Shown here one piece after another: positions 18,556 through 27,436 of a DNA stretch of 64,000 bases. The translations under genes and the position numbers were made by a program. The stretch is from the NCBI RefSeq assembly GCF_022811725.1, contig NZ_CP094527.1, positions 5,084,001-5,148,000 on the forward strand, written 5' to 3'. The notes beneath the pieces were generated by a model. It saw nothing but the letters and a program-made list of their open reading frames with translations, searched no databases and was not told the origin of the DNA. Source of the DNA: Mucilaginibacter sp. SMC90. Lineage in GTDB: Bacteria; Bacteroidota; Bacteroidia; Sphingobacteriales; Sphingobacteriaceae. Each line of letters starts with the position of its first letter. The stretch's first letter is position 1.

Positions 18556-19416
18556 ATGAAACTAAAACATCTGCTGCTACCGGCGGCACTTTTAACTGCA
18601 TCGCAGGTATTTGCACAAAAGCAGCCTAAAACTGATACCGTTTTCTTTGAAGACTTTAGCAAACCAGGCCTAAACAGAAGCAAATGGAATGTTGAAGTTA
18701 CGGGCAATACGGTTAATGATGAGCAGCAGGCTTACGTTGATTCGGCAGCAACTATTTATATGATCGACGGAAAAGACGAAGGGGCTACTAACGGTGCCTT
18801 AGTGCTAAAGGCTTTATATGCACCGGGCTTCACAAGTAAAGAGCAACATAAATACGATTTTATTTCGGGCCGTATCAATACCCGTGCTAAAATGGAATTC
18901 ACATATGGCACAGCCTCCTGCCGAATGAAAATGGCCTCGGGTGCCGGTTTGTGGCCTGCGTTTTGGGCGTTAGGTAACGGTAAATGGCCCGATTGCGGCG
19001 AAATTGATATCATGGAAACCGTGGGTGACTCAAGCTGGGTAAGCCATGCTTTACACGGGCCCGGTTATTTTGGTGATACACCGCTTGTGAAACGCGTATC
19101 ATTTCCTGCCGGCATTGATGTAACTCAATGGCATATATATTCGGTTGATTGGTCGCCGAAGAGCCTTGTTTTTAAGGTTGACGGCAAGGTTACTTATACC
19201 GTAACTAAAACCATGGTTGAAAAATATGGCCGCTGGGCTTTTGATAACAAAAAATTCATCATCCTTAATTTTGCGTTAGGCGGTGGTTATCCGGGCGGCG
19301 TTAATAAGATCACAAAACCGTATCATGGGTTATCAGAAAATACTGTTAACAAAATAAAAGCCGGGGATGCCAAAACAATTGTTGACTGGGTACTTGTAAC
19401 TAAAACCGACAATTAA
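18556..19416 (+). CDS. Glycoside hydrolase family 16, secreted beta-glucanase
   Basis: 286 residues with signal peptide ending VFAQ. The GH16 active site is intact: GEIDIMET, with Glu149 as nucleophile, Asp151 and Glu154 as acid/base. FWALGNGKWP upstream and FILNFALGGGYPG near the end are typical of laminarinase/lichenase-type members. It should cut beta-1,3 or mixed beta-1,3/1,4 glucans outside the cell or in the periplasm. No SusCD pair is nearby, so it looks like a lone enzyme. Confidence 0.93.
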   Translation: MKLKHLLLPAALLTASQVFAQKQPKTDTVFFEDFSKPGLNRSKWNVEVTGNTVNDEQQAYVDSAATIYMIDGKDEGATNGALVLKALYAPGFTSKEQHKYDFISGRINTRAKMEFTYGTASCRMKMASGAGLWPAFWALGNGKWPDCGEIDIMETVGDSSWVSHALHGPGYFGDTPLVKRVSFPAGIDVTQWHIYSVDWSPKSLVFKVDGKVTYTVTKTMVEKYGRWAFDNKKFIILNFALGGGYPGGVNKITKPYHGLSENTVNKIKAGDAKTIVDWVLVTKTDN

Positions 19417-19526
19417 TATTGTTGACACATTTGTAAAATAAAGGTTATTTAAATTTTACTTTCGTAAAACATAAGGTAAATTTTATTGCCATATTTTTGA
19501 ATTATCAAAAATCAACATCATCTACC

Positions 19527-19727
19527 ATGGCAATATTAACCGTTCAAATACCCGACTCAGAGATCCTCACACTATCAAGCATAGTTGAACAGATATCAGG
19601 AAGTATCATTAAGGTTACTTCTGAAGAAGACATCAATCACAGCGATTGCATTTTGCATAAAGACGACCTTTTTATTAAAAACAAACTGGAAAATAATCTT
19701 TACCACAAGCACCTTTGGAACGATTGA
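19527..19727 (+). CDS. Small conserved hypothetical protein
   Basis: 66 residues from the ATG at 19527 (MAILTVQIPDSEI). It reads like a beta-alpha fold with a charged C-terminus (KNKLENNLYHKHLWND). No motif is recognised. A strong terminator 36 bases after the stop supports a real short transcript. Confidence 0.55.
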   Translation: MAILTVQIPDSEILTLSSIVEQISGSIIKVTSEEDINHSDCILHKDDLFIKNKLENNLYHKHLWND

Positions 19728-19762
19728 TCTTTTAATAAAAAAAACGGTTTTAATCGCCATAA

Positions 19763-19799
19763 ACAAAACAGGCCATGCGATATGCATGGCCTGTTTTGT
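19763..19799. terminator. Bidirectional terminator
   Basis: ACAAAACAGGCCATGC and its complement (19784-19799) form a perfect 16-bp stem with a 5-base loop, with A and T tracts on either side. It separates the convergent genes at 19527 (+) and 19815 (-). Confidence 0.88.
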
Positions 19800-19814
19800 T
19801 GTATTTACTTGTGT

Positions 19815-19961
19815 TTAGTTATGTATAACTACACGTTCGTGTACCCGAACCCTTTCATCGTGGCGATGCCTGCGGCGTTCCCGGTATTCGGCCGAACAGC
19901 TTGTAAAACCCATTGCTGCTAATATTAACAATGCAATTGAGCGTGAAACAGTGGTTTTCAT
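19815..19961 (-). CDS. 48-residue Arg/His-rich lipoprotein
   Basis: ATG at 19961, stop at 19817-19815. The N-terminus MKTTVSRSIALLILAAMGF leads to a lipobox-like TSC, and the mature part is very basic (AEYRERRRHRHDERVRVHE). It reads as a tiny lipoprotein anchored by Cys22. The bidirectional terminator directly after its stop supports expression. Function unknown; the basic tail could bind anionic envelope polymers. Confidence 0.6.
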   Translation of the reverse strand: MKTTVSRSIALLILAAMGFTSCSAEYRERRRHRHDERVRVHERVVIHN

Positions 19962-20084
19962 AGCAAATGATTTATAGTTTTAAATAGATATAATTTATAT
20001 CTATTCACTTATCATGCCATTAGGACAAAATTATAACTGTGGTAAAAGGAATGTTACAGTAAGTAATATCAGACTAAGAAACAA

Positions 20085-20750
20085 TCAGGGTCGACGCTTA
20101 ACTGCGATCCGGTTGAGCCAAACAAATAAAAAGCCTATGAGCAGAAAGGCGATAAGCATCAGCAATGAATTAACGGCAACCTTAGATACTCCCAAATTAT
20201 CTACATTAAGAAAAGGATAAGGATACAAATGGCTGATACTTCCACGAATAAATACATACACCGAATAAATAAACGGGAACCAAAGCCAGCTTAATGCCTG
20301 CATCCATTTTAAATTTGCCTTCGGCGCGTATAACACCCAGTACAACACGAACAAAGCCGGATTTACAGAATGTAACAACTCATCCGCAAGCCTGAATAAA
20401 CCTTCGGGATGCCATAAGCCACGCAATATCAGGTTATAAACCAATCCTACTATCGTAATATATAAAGCGATGGCACTTAAAACAATGGGTTGAAAAAAGT
20501 ACTTTCCTAAACGGCTATTAATATTAAATAATGCGGTGAGGCATATGGCGGCAAGCAAGTTAACAAGTATTGTAAAATAACTAAATAACTGTACCAACGT
20601 CCCCCCAGGGGTTCGTCCTTTTTGTAAGTAATCTGGTATAGCTATAGCTATCTGCAAAATTAAACCGAACCATAAAACACTAACAGTAGCTATGTGCAAC
20701 CATTTACCGCTTTTGCCCGTATAATTGTTATATAGTTTATTTTGTTCCAT
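20085..20750 (-). CDS. Pr6Pr family membrane protein
   Basis: 221 residues with six membrane helices. LFSYFTILVNLLAAI, the HSVNPALFVLYWVLYAPK stretch with its conserved His, and YSVYVFIRG are the marks of Pr6Pr (FAR-17a/AIG1-like) proteins. Related eukaryotic proteins are lipid hydrolases; the bacterial role is unknown. It stands alone. Confidence 0.85.
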   Translation of the reverse strand: MEQNKLYNNYTGKSGKWLHIATVSVLWFGLILQIAIAIPDYLQKGRTPGGTLVQLFSYFTILVNLLAAICLTALFNINSRLGKYFFQPIVLSAIALYITIVGLVYNLILRGLWHPEGLFRLADELLHSVNPALFVLYWVLYAPKANLKWMQALSWLWFPFIYSVYVFIRGSISHLYPYPFLNVDNLGVSKVAVNSLLMLIAFLLIGFLFVWLNRIAVKRRP

Positions 20751-21005
20751 AGCTGCTTTACAGAGTTTAAATTTATCACTACTCCCCTGTAAATTAAGAA
20801 CAAATAATTATTTACCCCAAAACTTACAATAAAACGGCTTTACTGTAACCTAAAGTCCATTTTATACGTATTATGTTTTTATGGAGGATTTTATTCCAAA
20901 AAAGACTAATCATAGCTTTTTTGGATAATATTAGATAAACACCTTCATAAGTTGAACGACCTGATAACTAATCGCAAAAAGATTTAATTAAACGCCAGAT
21001 GAAGT

Positions 21006-21236
21006 ATGAGGGGTTATATAAATATACCAGGGTCGGTTAATTGTAACTGCTGTAAAATTTGCGGTGCAAGACCAATAATTGTGCTGATTAAAGATATTGG
21101 ATACGTGGTTAAATGTCCTGTTGATGACAACCATTATAAAACCCATGCGGGGCTTATTGATATCAATGACTGGAATATCCACAACACCGACTGTATTAAT
21201 CATGAAGAAGAAAAATTGATATTCAGTTTTCATTAA
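21006..21236 (+). CDS. Lar-like small zinc-finger protein
   Basis: 76 residues. CKICGARP early, a second half-site around KCPVDDNHY, and DINDWNIHN near the end follow the pattern of Lar-type restriction-alleviation proteins and related phage zinc fingers (CPxCG, then C, then WN). The second zinc half-site is incomplete (one Cys plus His), so the fit is partial. I choose this strand over an overlapping minus-strand frame because of these Cys residues. Confidence 0.5.
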   Translation: MRGYINIPGSVNCNCCKICGARPIIVLIKDIGYVVKCPVDDNHYKTHAGLIDINDWNIHNTDCINHEEEKLIFSFH

Positions 21237-21288
21237 TTGTGTTTGTGTAATTTATTTGTGTATTACTTTAACCATAATACTAAACCTA

Positions 21289-21296
21289 TATCTTTA
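21289..21296 (+). promoter_or_regulatory. Candidate -7 element TATCTTTA
   Basis: TATCTTTA (TAnnTTTG with a final A) lies 25 bases before the ATG at 21322. The same octamer stands just before the genes at 36258 and 38531. Confidence 0.4.
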
Positions 21297-21321
21297 GGCA
21301 CTTAAATTACCAATCCTAAAT

Positions 21322-21810
21322 ATGAACTCTTTATCAATATTCATTAAAACAGCCAAAATCACGGCGCTGTTACTGGCTGCAACTGTATTTTTACCAATAG
21401 CATGCAAAGCCCAAAGCGGTACCGATATCTCGCCCGTGGTTGGCCACATTGCTATTACTACTAGTAACTTAAAAAAAAGCACCGAATTTTACACCAAAGT
21501 TTTACACCTCAAAAAAGTGAACAATCCGTTTGCCGATACCGTACACCAATGGTATAGCCTTGGCAACAATGTAAAACTCCATGTTATACAAGCCGAACGT
21601 AACGAAAAACAAGTTAAAGGTGTACATCTTTGCTTTACAGTTTCTTCGGTAACAGAGTTTGCGAAAACACTTGAACAGATGAATATCCCCTATTCAAACT
21701 GGAAAGGCGATAGTAAGGAGCCAACTTTCCGTGGCGATGGTGTATTGCAGCTATACTTCCAGGATCCGGATGGCTACTGGATTGAAATAAACAGCCCGGC
21801 AAAAAAATAA
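21322..21810 (+). CDS. Exported VOC / glyoxalase-fold protein
   Basis: 162 residues, with a signal peptide ending around ACKAQ. The rest is one vicinal-oxygen-chelate domain: VGHIAITTSNLKKSTEFYTKVL, HLCFTVSSV, then LYFQDPDGYWIEI with the closing metal Glu. One His (GHIAI) and the Glu are in the usual metal positions. Export is unusual for glyoxalase-like enzymes, so a periplasmic or secreted role is inferred. The substrate is unknown. Confidence 0.85.
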   Translation: MNSLSIFIKTAKITALLLAATVFLPIACKAQSGTDISPVVGHIAITTSNLKKSTEFYTKVLHLKKVNNPFADTVHQWYSLGNNVKLHVIQAERNEKQVKGVHLCFTVSSVTEFAKTLEQMNIPYSNWKGDSKEPTFRGDGVLQLYFQDPDGYWIEINSPAKK

Positions 21811-21818
21811 GCCGGGCT
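21793..21818. terminator. Hairpin overlapping the VOC stop codon
   Basis: AGCCCGGC (21793-21800) pairs with GCCGGGCT (21811-21818); the loop holds an A-run and the stop codon. No T-run follows, so termination is uncertain. Confidence 0.5.
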
Positions 21819-21854
21819 ATCAAACAGTCAATAATTAAAATTCACGTAGCTTAT

Positions 21855-22070
21855 TCAATATTCGAGTTCCTGGCAGTGGATGCCGGCCTTTTGCAACAGC
21901 GATTCGATATAGCGTGGCGAAACGTCTTTGGCCTCCACGCGTAAAATATTATCGCAGTCTTCAAGATCGAAGTTCCATTGGGCTACGGCGGGTATTTTGG
22001 TTAATAAATTTTGTACCCGGCTTACCTGCCGGCGTTGCCGTACGCTTGTTGCAAATACCAATACATCCAT
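21855..22070 (-). CDS. Small ferredoxin-fold (HMA-like) protein without metal site
   Basis: 71 residues. VFATSVRQRRQVSRVQNLLTKI, WNFDLEDCDNILRVEA and YIESLLQKAGIHCQEL read as the beta-alpha-beta-beta-alpha-beta of a heavy-metal-associated fold, but the CxxC metal pair is absent. It is the last gene of a leftward group with the sigma factor, so it may share its control. The function is unknown. Confidence 0.65.
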   Translation of the reverse strand: MDVLVFATSVRQRRQVSRVQNLLTKIPAVAQWNFDLEDCDNILRVEAKDVSPRYIESLLQKAGIHCQELEY

Positions 22071-22128
22071 TGTAATTTATTTTTAGGTAGATAAATTTAA
22101 AACGATAGTGAAAGGGTGAGCCTATGGC

Positions 22129-22530
22129 TTATTCAGCTTTCTTCTCTTCGTTAACCGTAGTGTTAAAATCATCCCAGTCACGGCCAAACCTGCCTGGCCC
22201 GCGGCCTTTCCATCCACACATGCGGTCTTCCCATTGGGCGCGGAACTTGTCTCTGTCTTCGGGGCTCATATTTTTAAAACGTTCGGCCATGCGCCCACGC
22301 ATCCACGGTGCGCCACCACCGCCTTTAGGGCCGCCTTTGCCAAAGCCAAATAGTATTTTACACAGTACAAATATGCCCATGGCTTGCCAGTAAGTAATAG
22401 CAGTTACGTGTAAAATATCAGGCAATAAGTTGTTCCACAACTGCATCACAACAAAGCTGATCACAGCCAGGCAGGCGATCACCCCAAGGGGGATGAAAAA
22501 AAATCGCCTTTTATAAAAAAATGGTTTCAT
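22129..22530 (-). CDS. Membrane protein linked to ECF sigma factor
   Basis: 133 residues: two membrane spans (about 10-32 and 43-63), a Gly-rich GKGGPKGGGGAPW linker, then a soluble, charged tail (MSPEDRDKFRAQWEDRMCGW). It starts 20 bases after the sigma-factor stop, so the two are one unit. In this place one expects an anti-sigma factor, but I see no zinc-binding HxxxCxxC or known anti-sigma domain. The role is inferred from context only. Confidence 0.7.
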   Translation of the reverse strand: MKPFFYKRRFFFIPLGVIACLAVISFVVMQLWNNLLPDILHVTAITYWQAMGIFVLCKILFGFGKGGPKGGGGAPWMRGRMAERFKNMSPEDRDKFRAQWEDRMCGWKGRGPGRFGRDWDDFNTTVNEEKKAE

Positions 22531-22550
22531 GTTATATAATGTCTTAATTT

Positions 22551-23111
22551 TTAATATTCAGAAATTTCCTTGTAAAGCTGGGCAAGTCGCTTACGTAAAT
22601 GTACTACTGCATAACGTTTCCTTGACACCAGTGTGTTGGTATTTAGCCCGGTACGTTTGGCAATTTCCTCAAAGGGGATATCTTCAAGCTCATGCCAAAC
22701 AAATACCTGTTTTTGTTCTTCGGGCAATTCATCCAGCGCAAAAAATAACTGCTCCCAAAAAAGGTTGCGCAAATACTCGGTTTCGGGAGTGGTAGCTTCT
22801 GTAAGGAGTATGGCTTTAAAGTCCGGTGCCTCATCGTCATAATCTTCACCATCGGCCAGCATATCATCAAGCAGGGTTTCCGTCTTTTTTTTATGCTTGT
22901 CAGTTATTTTATTCCGGGCCACCCGGTATAGCCAGGCGCTGGTTTGTTCAATCGGTTCAGAATTAATAACAGCGCTAAACTGGTACCAAACGTCCTGCAG
23001 TATATCTTCGGCGTCGGCATCGTTTTTTACCCTCCGGCGAATAAATCCCAACAGGCTTTTACCATACGACGCAATTGTTTGTATGATATGGCTGTTTTTG
23101 TCCTGGGGCAT
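22551..23111 (-). CDS. ECF-type RNA polymerase sigma factor
   Basis: 186 residues from the ATG at 23111. Sigma region 2 is DADAEDILQDVWYQF followed by SAWLYRVARNKITDKHKK; region 4 is ALDELPEEQKQVFVWHELEDIPFEEIAKRTGLNTNTL. Between them is an acidic insert (LLDDMLADGEDYDDEAPDF). It should direct transcription in response to an envelope or stress signal, probably with the membrane protein encoded next. Confidence 0.92.
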   Translation of the reverse strand: MPQDKNSHIIQTIASYGKSLLGFIRRRVKNDADAEDILQDVWYQFSAVINSEPIEQTSAWLYRVARNKITDKHKKKTETLLDDMLADGEDYDDEAPDFKAILLTEATTPETEYLRNLFWEQLFFALDELPEEQKQVFVWHELEDIPFEEIAKRTGLNTNTLVSRKRYAVVHLRKRLAQLYKEISEY

Positions 23112-23350
23112 TATCGCTGTTGTCAATTTCTTTTCCTTTTAAAGATAAAGACGATTGTGATTTAAAAACATTTTAAAAAATTAAAAAAAACTTCTAAAAG
23201 CCTCATTTTATTAAGAGCAAGCAATTTCAGCCGCCTTAAAGCAGGGTAGACTAAATGATGTTTAAACATAAAAAACACATAATTGTAGAATTAAATTCAT
23301 TTTAATTAAAAATATTTGAATTTTATTCTATTTATACTCAATTTTACTGT

Positions 23351-23830
23351 ATGACAATCGAACAAGAGATTTTCTTAGATAAAACCGACTTGCATATCCT
23401 CCGATTAATGCAGGAAAATGCCCGCATCTCCAATGCCGACCTTGCCCGTGAGCTTGGTATGGCCCCTTCCGGAGTATTGGAGCGTGTAAAAAAGCTTGAA
23501 CAAAAAAATGTAATACAACAATATACAGCCCGAATTAACCCTTTGGCTTTGCAACAAAAAATGGTGGCCTTTATTTTTATGAAAGCAGCCGATGGGCCCG
23601 GAAGCGAAGCAACATCGCGGGAGCTGGCCAAAATTCCCGAGGTACAGGAGGTACATTGTATAGCCGGCGATGATTGTTACCTTGTTAAGGTACGCACTTA
23701 TGATTCGGCATCGCTCATGAGCCTGATACGTACCTATTTCAGCAAAATTCCTAAAATTTTAAGCACCCGGACCACCATAGTGCTCGAAACAGTAAAAGAA
23801 CAACAACAATTGGTTATACCCGAAAAATAA
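23351..23830 (+). CDS. Lrp/AsnC family transcriptional regulator
   Basis: 159 residues. The N-terminal HTH (LDKTDLHILRLMQENARIS, then GMAPSGVLERVKKLE) precedes a RAM effector domain with VHCIAGDDCYLVKV, the usual ligand site. It probably binds an amino acid and forms octamers. It is 7 bases upstream of the EamA exporter, so it likely controls efflux of an amino acid or related metabolite. Confidence 0.94.
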   Translation: MTIEQEIFLDKTDLHILRLMQENARISNADLARELGMAPSGVLERVKKLEQKNVIQQYTARINPLALQQKMVAFIFMKAADGPGSEATSRELAKIPEVQEVHCIAGDDCYLVKVRTYDSASLMSLIRTYFSKIPKILSTRTTIVLETVKEQQQLVIPEK

Positions 23831-23837
23831 ATATGCC

Positions 23838-24794
23838 ATGACACCTGCAACCACAAAACCTGCATCACCTGTATTAGTTGTTATAGCCTTTGCTATAGTT
23901 TACATTGTATGGGGCTCTACTTACTTTTTTATAAAAATGGCAGTTGCCGGCTTTCCGCCATTATTGCTGGGAGCATTGCGCTTTTTTACAGCAGGCCTAT
24001 TGTTAATGGTGTGGTGTGCAATTAAGGGCGAAAAGATTTTTGTAAAACAAAATATATTGCATGCGGCGGTAAGTGGTTTTCTATTGCTTGTGATAGGCAA
24101 TGGTGCAGTAATATGGGCCGAACAAACTTTGCCAAGTGCTATGGTAGCCATAATGGTAACATCGCCGCCAATTTGGTTTGTATTGCTCGATAAACCAAAC
24201 TGGGGCACTAATTTCAAGAGTAAAAGTACTATTACCGGGCTTATAATAGGTTTTATTGGGGTGCTACTCCTATTTCGCGACCAGATTGAGGATGTGTTTG
24301 AATCAGCAGGCGGGGCATCTAAACTGCCCGGAATGCTATTGCTTTTATTCGGTACACTGGGTTGGGCTTCGGGCTCTTTATATTCAAAACATTACAATAC
24401 AAAAGGCTCGGTATCTGTAAATACAGCCTGGCAAATGCTTGCCGCCGGCATAGTCTTCATCCCCTCAAGTTTTTTAAACAACGAAGTTGAAAGAGTTCAA
24501 TGGAATGCTATACCCGCGCAAAGCTGGTATGCTTTAGCCTACCTTATCGTATTTGGATCTATAGCCGCATTTAGTGCCTATGTATGGCTTTTACAGGTGA
24601 AGCCAGCAACACAAGTTGGCACGTATGCTTATGTTAACCCAGTAATAGCAGTATTGCTTGGAGTAATTTTTGCCGGCGAGCATGTAACGTTGATACAAGT
24701 TACAGGATTGATTGTGATATTAAGCAGTGTATTGCTGATCAATTTATCAAAGTATAGAAAAGTAAAAAACGAAGAATTGGCCGTAGCGAAGTGA
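23838..24794 (+). CDS. EamA/DMT family transporter
   Basis: 318 residues, ten membrane helices in two EamA halves. IVYIVWGSTYFFIKMAVAGF opens half one and FGSIAAFSAYVWLLQVKPA with YVNPVIAVLLG is the signature of half two. Such carriers export amino acids, nucleobases or similar molecules. It is co-transcribed with the Lrp-type regulator just upstream. The substrate is not identifiable. Confidence 0.92.
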   Translation: MTPATTKPASPVLVVIAFAIVYIVWGSTYFFIKMAVAGFPPLLLGALRFFTAGLLLMVWCAIKGEKIFVKQNILHAAVSGFLLLVIGNGAVIWAEQTLPSAMVAIMVTSPPIWFVLLDKPNWGTNFKSKSTITGLIIGFIGVLLLFRDQIEDVFESAGGASKLPGMLLLLFGTLGWASGSLYSKHYNTKGSVSVNTAWQMLAAGIVFIPSSFLNNEVERVQWNAIPAQSWYALAYLIVFGSIAAFSAYVWLLQVKPATQVGTYAYVNPVIAVLLGVIFAGEHVTLIQVTGLIVILSSVLLINLSKYRKVKNEELAVAK

Positions 24795-24806
24795 GCGGAT
24801 TAGGTC

Positions 24807-25814
24807 TCAACTCTCCCACTTTCCAAACTCAAAATACTTACCGATGCTAATACCCACCTTACTGCCAACCGGGTATTTGCGCCTGTCGTAATTGAGCACC
24901 CTTAAAGTTATACCCTCTTTTTCAACAATAAGCTCCTCAAAAAAGCCTTTGAACAATACCATTTTCACCAGCCACTTACTGCCAAGGCTGCTTACTTTAA
25001 TATGTTCGGCGTAAACTACCACAATACTACGCTTACTTTTTATACCGCACACTTTTGCATGAGCTGATGTAAGGCGGGTACAACTGGCCAATATTTGAGC
25101 AGTGTACAATAACTTTGGCGAATGGTATAGTTGTTCGGGGCTGCCATTCTCCACTATCTCGCCTTCTTTAAGCACAATCAATTCATCGGCCATAGAGAGG
25201 ATCTCGGCGGGGTCATGCGATACCAGTACTACAGTAACTCCCCATTCTTTTACTATATATCTTATATCGTGTTGCAGCCCTTCGCGGTATGTGGCGTCAA
25301 CCTGGTTAAAAGGCTCATCAAGCAACAAAACTTCGGGCCTGCTTATTAGCGCCCGGGCAATTGTAACCCGTTGCTTTTCTCCGCCGCTTAATTTACCGAA
25401 AGGCATCTCCCTAAGGGGATAGATATTTAAAAGGTTCAACGCCTCGGTAACACGATGTATAGCATGGCTTTGATCTTCGGCCGGTAGCCCCTCACTTATA
25501 GTGTCCCATACCGAAATGCGCGGATCAAGATCATTATCATGCTGTGCTACCATACGCATAGCCTTATGAGCATGCTGAATTCCTCTTTGTCTGCTTAGCA
25601 CCTGCTCTTCTTTAAAAAACACCTCGCCATGGTCGGGCTCCAGCGTACCATACAACAGGTTGAGCAAAGTAGTTTTTCCGCTGCCGCTTTCACCAACTAT
25701 AGCCGTTACCTTCCCTTTAGGAATAAAAATGGTAACGTTATTAACCCCCGAAGATTTATCTCCAAAAAAGTTTTTGGTAACCGATATGGTTTCCAGTATA
25801 AAATCATCTTGCAT
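24807..25814 (-). CDS. ABC transporter ATP-binding protein (orphan)
   Basis: 335 residues. Walker A GESGSGKTTLL, Q-loop near VAQHDNDLD, signature LSGGEKQRVTIARAL, Walker B VLLLDEPF and H-loop VSHDPAE are intact. The C-terminal 100 residues resemble a TOBE-like regulatory domain, as in import ATPases of the PotA/ModC/CysA kind. No permease or binding protein lies beside it, so the partner must be elsewhere. The substrate is unknown. Confidence 0.9.
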   Translation of the reverse strand: MQDDFILETISVTKNFFGDKSSGVNNVTIFIPKGKVTAIVGESGSGKTTLLNLLYGTLEPDHGEVFFKEEQVLSRQRGIQHAHKAMRMVAQHDNDLDPRISVWDTISEGLPAEDQSHAIHRVTEALNLLNIYPLREMPFGKLSGGEKQRVTIARALISRPEVLLLDEPFNQVDATYREGLQHDIRYIVKEWGVTVVLVSHDPAEILSMADELIVLKEGEIVENGSPEQLYHSPKLLYTAQILASCTRLTSAHAKVCGIKSKRSIVVVYAEHIKVSSLGSKWLVKMVLFKGFFEELIVEKEGITLRVLNYDRRKYPVGSKVGISIGKYFEFGKWES

Positions 25815-25995
25815 CTACGGTAACTAATTTTCAGGCTGTTAGCAAAAGGTTCAACTCGCGGTACAAAGTTCCGGGTTCTGGCTTCTAATCTAAAAAAAAG
25901 TTGGACGCAAAAAAACTATATATACATTCCCGGTTAACAGGCGCAAAACAAATAGGCATAAAATGTTATTCCATTAAATAACAAATCATAAAATC

Positions 25996-26205
25996 ATGAA
26001 TAAAACCATAGGGATTTTGCTCATCATTGCAGGTGCAGCCATGCTCATCTGGACAGGCTTTACTTATACCAAGAAAGAAAAGATCATTGACGCGGGACCT
26101 ATACAGGTATCGGCCGACCGGGAAAAAACGGTTAACTGGCCGCCCTACCTTGGCGGGTTATTTGTTATTGGCGGCGTTGTTATAATAGCGGTTTCAAAAA
26201 AATAA
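25996..26205 (+). CDS. Small two-helix membrane protein
   Basis: 69 residues: helix (about 4-22), a charged loop (TKKEKIIDAGPIQVSADREK), helix (about 49-66). The layout is that of small DUF3185-like membrane proteins. It is convergent with the ChbG-like gene 5 bases away. Function unknown. Confidence 0.7.
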   Translation: MNKTIGILLIIAGAAMLIWTGFTYTKKEKIIDAGPIQVSADREKTVNWPPYLGGLFVIGGVVIIAVSKK

Positions 26206-26210
26206 ATGAT

Positions 26211-27131
26211 CTATTTGTTATCAACCGCTTTAAGAATGCTGATGTCTTTACCTGCAAGCAACTGATCATAATTAATGAGCTGGAACTTTTTGCCGTTCAT
26301 TGCTGCAAACTCGGGCGAAAGCAAAGCATTAAGCTCAGTTTGGCGATGTATACTGGTTAACGGCTTACCATCTTTTGAATTCATCATGTTACTGTTCATA
26401 TCAACCAGTACATCCATTTCGGGGCTTGGTGTAGCCGTATGTAGTACCATCATGTTTGGTTTGCCGGGATTTAGATTGCCCACATAAGCTAAAAATGCTT
26501 CCTTTTTTGTGGCAATGGGTTCGCCCCACATTTCTTTATAAGTTTCGCCAAAATAGGTTACACTACTTAAGGTTGATATGGCCAGTTTATATTTATGTGC
26601 CAGCTTTTCGGTAAGCGCACGCAATTCGGGCGTTGAAAGCATTATGCCCATATGCGGATCAATGTAAGTTATTTTTAATCCTGATGCTTGCGCCCGTTCA
26701 ATTTGTGCAGACAATTCTTTTTCAATTTCGCTAAGCTTATGCCCGTTTTTGGCAAATGCCCTTGTTGATTGCGGAAAATACCCATTTGCATCAACCAGGC
26801 TCGGGACAGCAGTACGCCCCGACACCGGCCCCCAGCGGTAGTTTTTCCACTCGGATGTAAGTGTTAGGTGCACTCCTACCGTAACATTTGGATATTGCTT
26901 TAATATTTCAACCGCCTCCTGGTACCATGGGCACGCAAATTGCACAGAAGCCGATAAAGGCATGCCTGTTTGTGCAGCCTTGAGCATAGCCATATTTACT
27001 GAATGGTTCATGCCAATATCATCCAGCCGTATAAGTAAACGAGGAAGCTTATTGCCGGTTTGCTGAGCCGATGCATTTTCAATAAAAGCACTACCAATAA
27101 GAATAAAAACCAATATGAGTATCCTTTTCAT
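26211..27131 (-). CDS. Secreted ChbG/YdjC-type carbohydrate deacetylase
   Basis: 306 residues with a signal peptide ending NASAQ. The YdjC fold shows LIRLDDIGMNHSVNMAM (metal Asp pair), VTVGVHLTLTSEW with the metal His, and YIDPHMGIM with another. The family removes acetyl groups from chito-oligosaccharides or other sugars. Export places it in the periplasm or outside. No chitinase is next to it. Confidence 0.88.
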   Translation of the reverse strand: MKRILILVFILIGSAFIENASAQQTGNKLPRLLIRLDDIGMNHSVNMAMLKAAQTGMPLSASVQFACPWYQEAVEILKQYPNVTVGVHLTLTSEWKNYRWGPVSGRTAVPSLVDANGYFPQSTRAFAKNGHKLSEIEKELSAQIERAQASGLKITYIDPHMGIMLSTPELRALTEKLAHKYKLAISTLSSVTYFGETYKEMWGEPIATKKEAFLAYVGNLNPGKPNMMVLHTATPSPEMDVLVDMNSNMMNSKDGKPLTSIHRQTELNALLSPEFAAMNGKKFQLINYDQLLAGKDISILKAVDNK

Positions 27132-27436
27132 AATTTTACACGATCAAAAAAACATTAAATGTCAGGCAAACAGATGAGCCACAAACAATTCAACACCATA
27201 AATATCTCATTATGAGTATTCATAGCAAGAATTTAATTAAATATACATTACATTGTTACATAACCACCCAAAAGCGCGTACAACCTGTATGTTTATTTAA
27301 TATCTTAGTAAACTGACATCCCCCTATACCCTATGCCTGATTTTTTCCCCTACACTATCTCTGCATTGTACTTTGCGCACTTTATTCGGCAACAAAATAA
27401 CAGATCGTTCAACATCAGTGTAATAATAAAAAACTG
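27132..27436. other. 305-base gap between divergent genes
   Basis: AT-rich sequence between the ChbG-like and PAS genes. I see no RNA structure, conserved repeat or exact TAnnTTTG element; it presumably holds both promoters. Confidence 0.5.
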
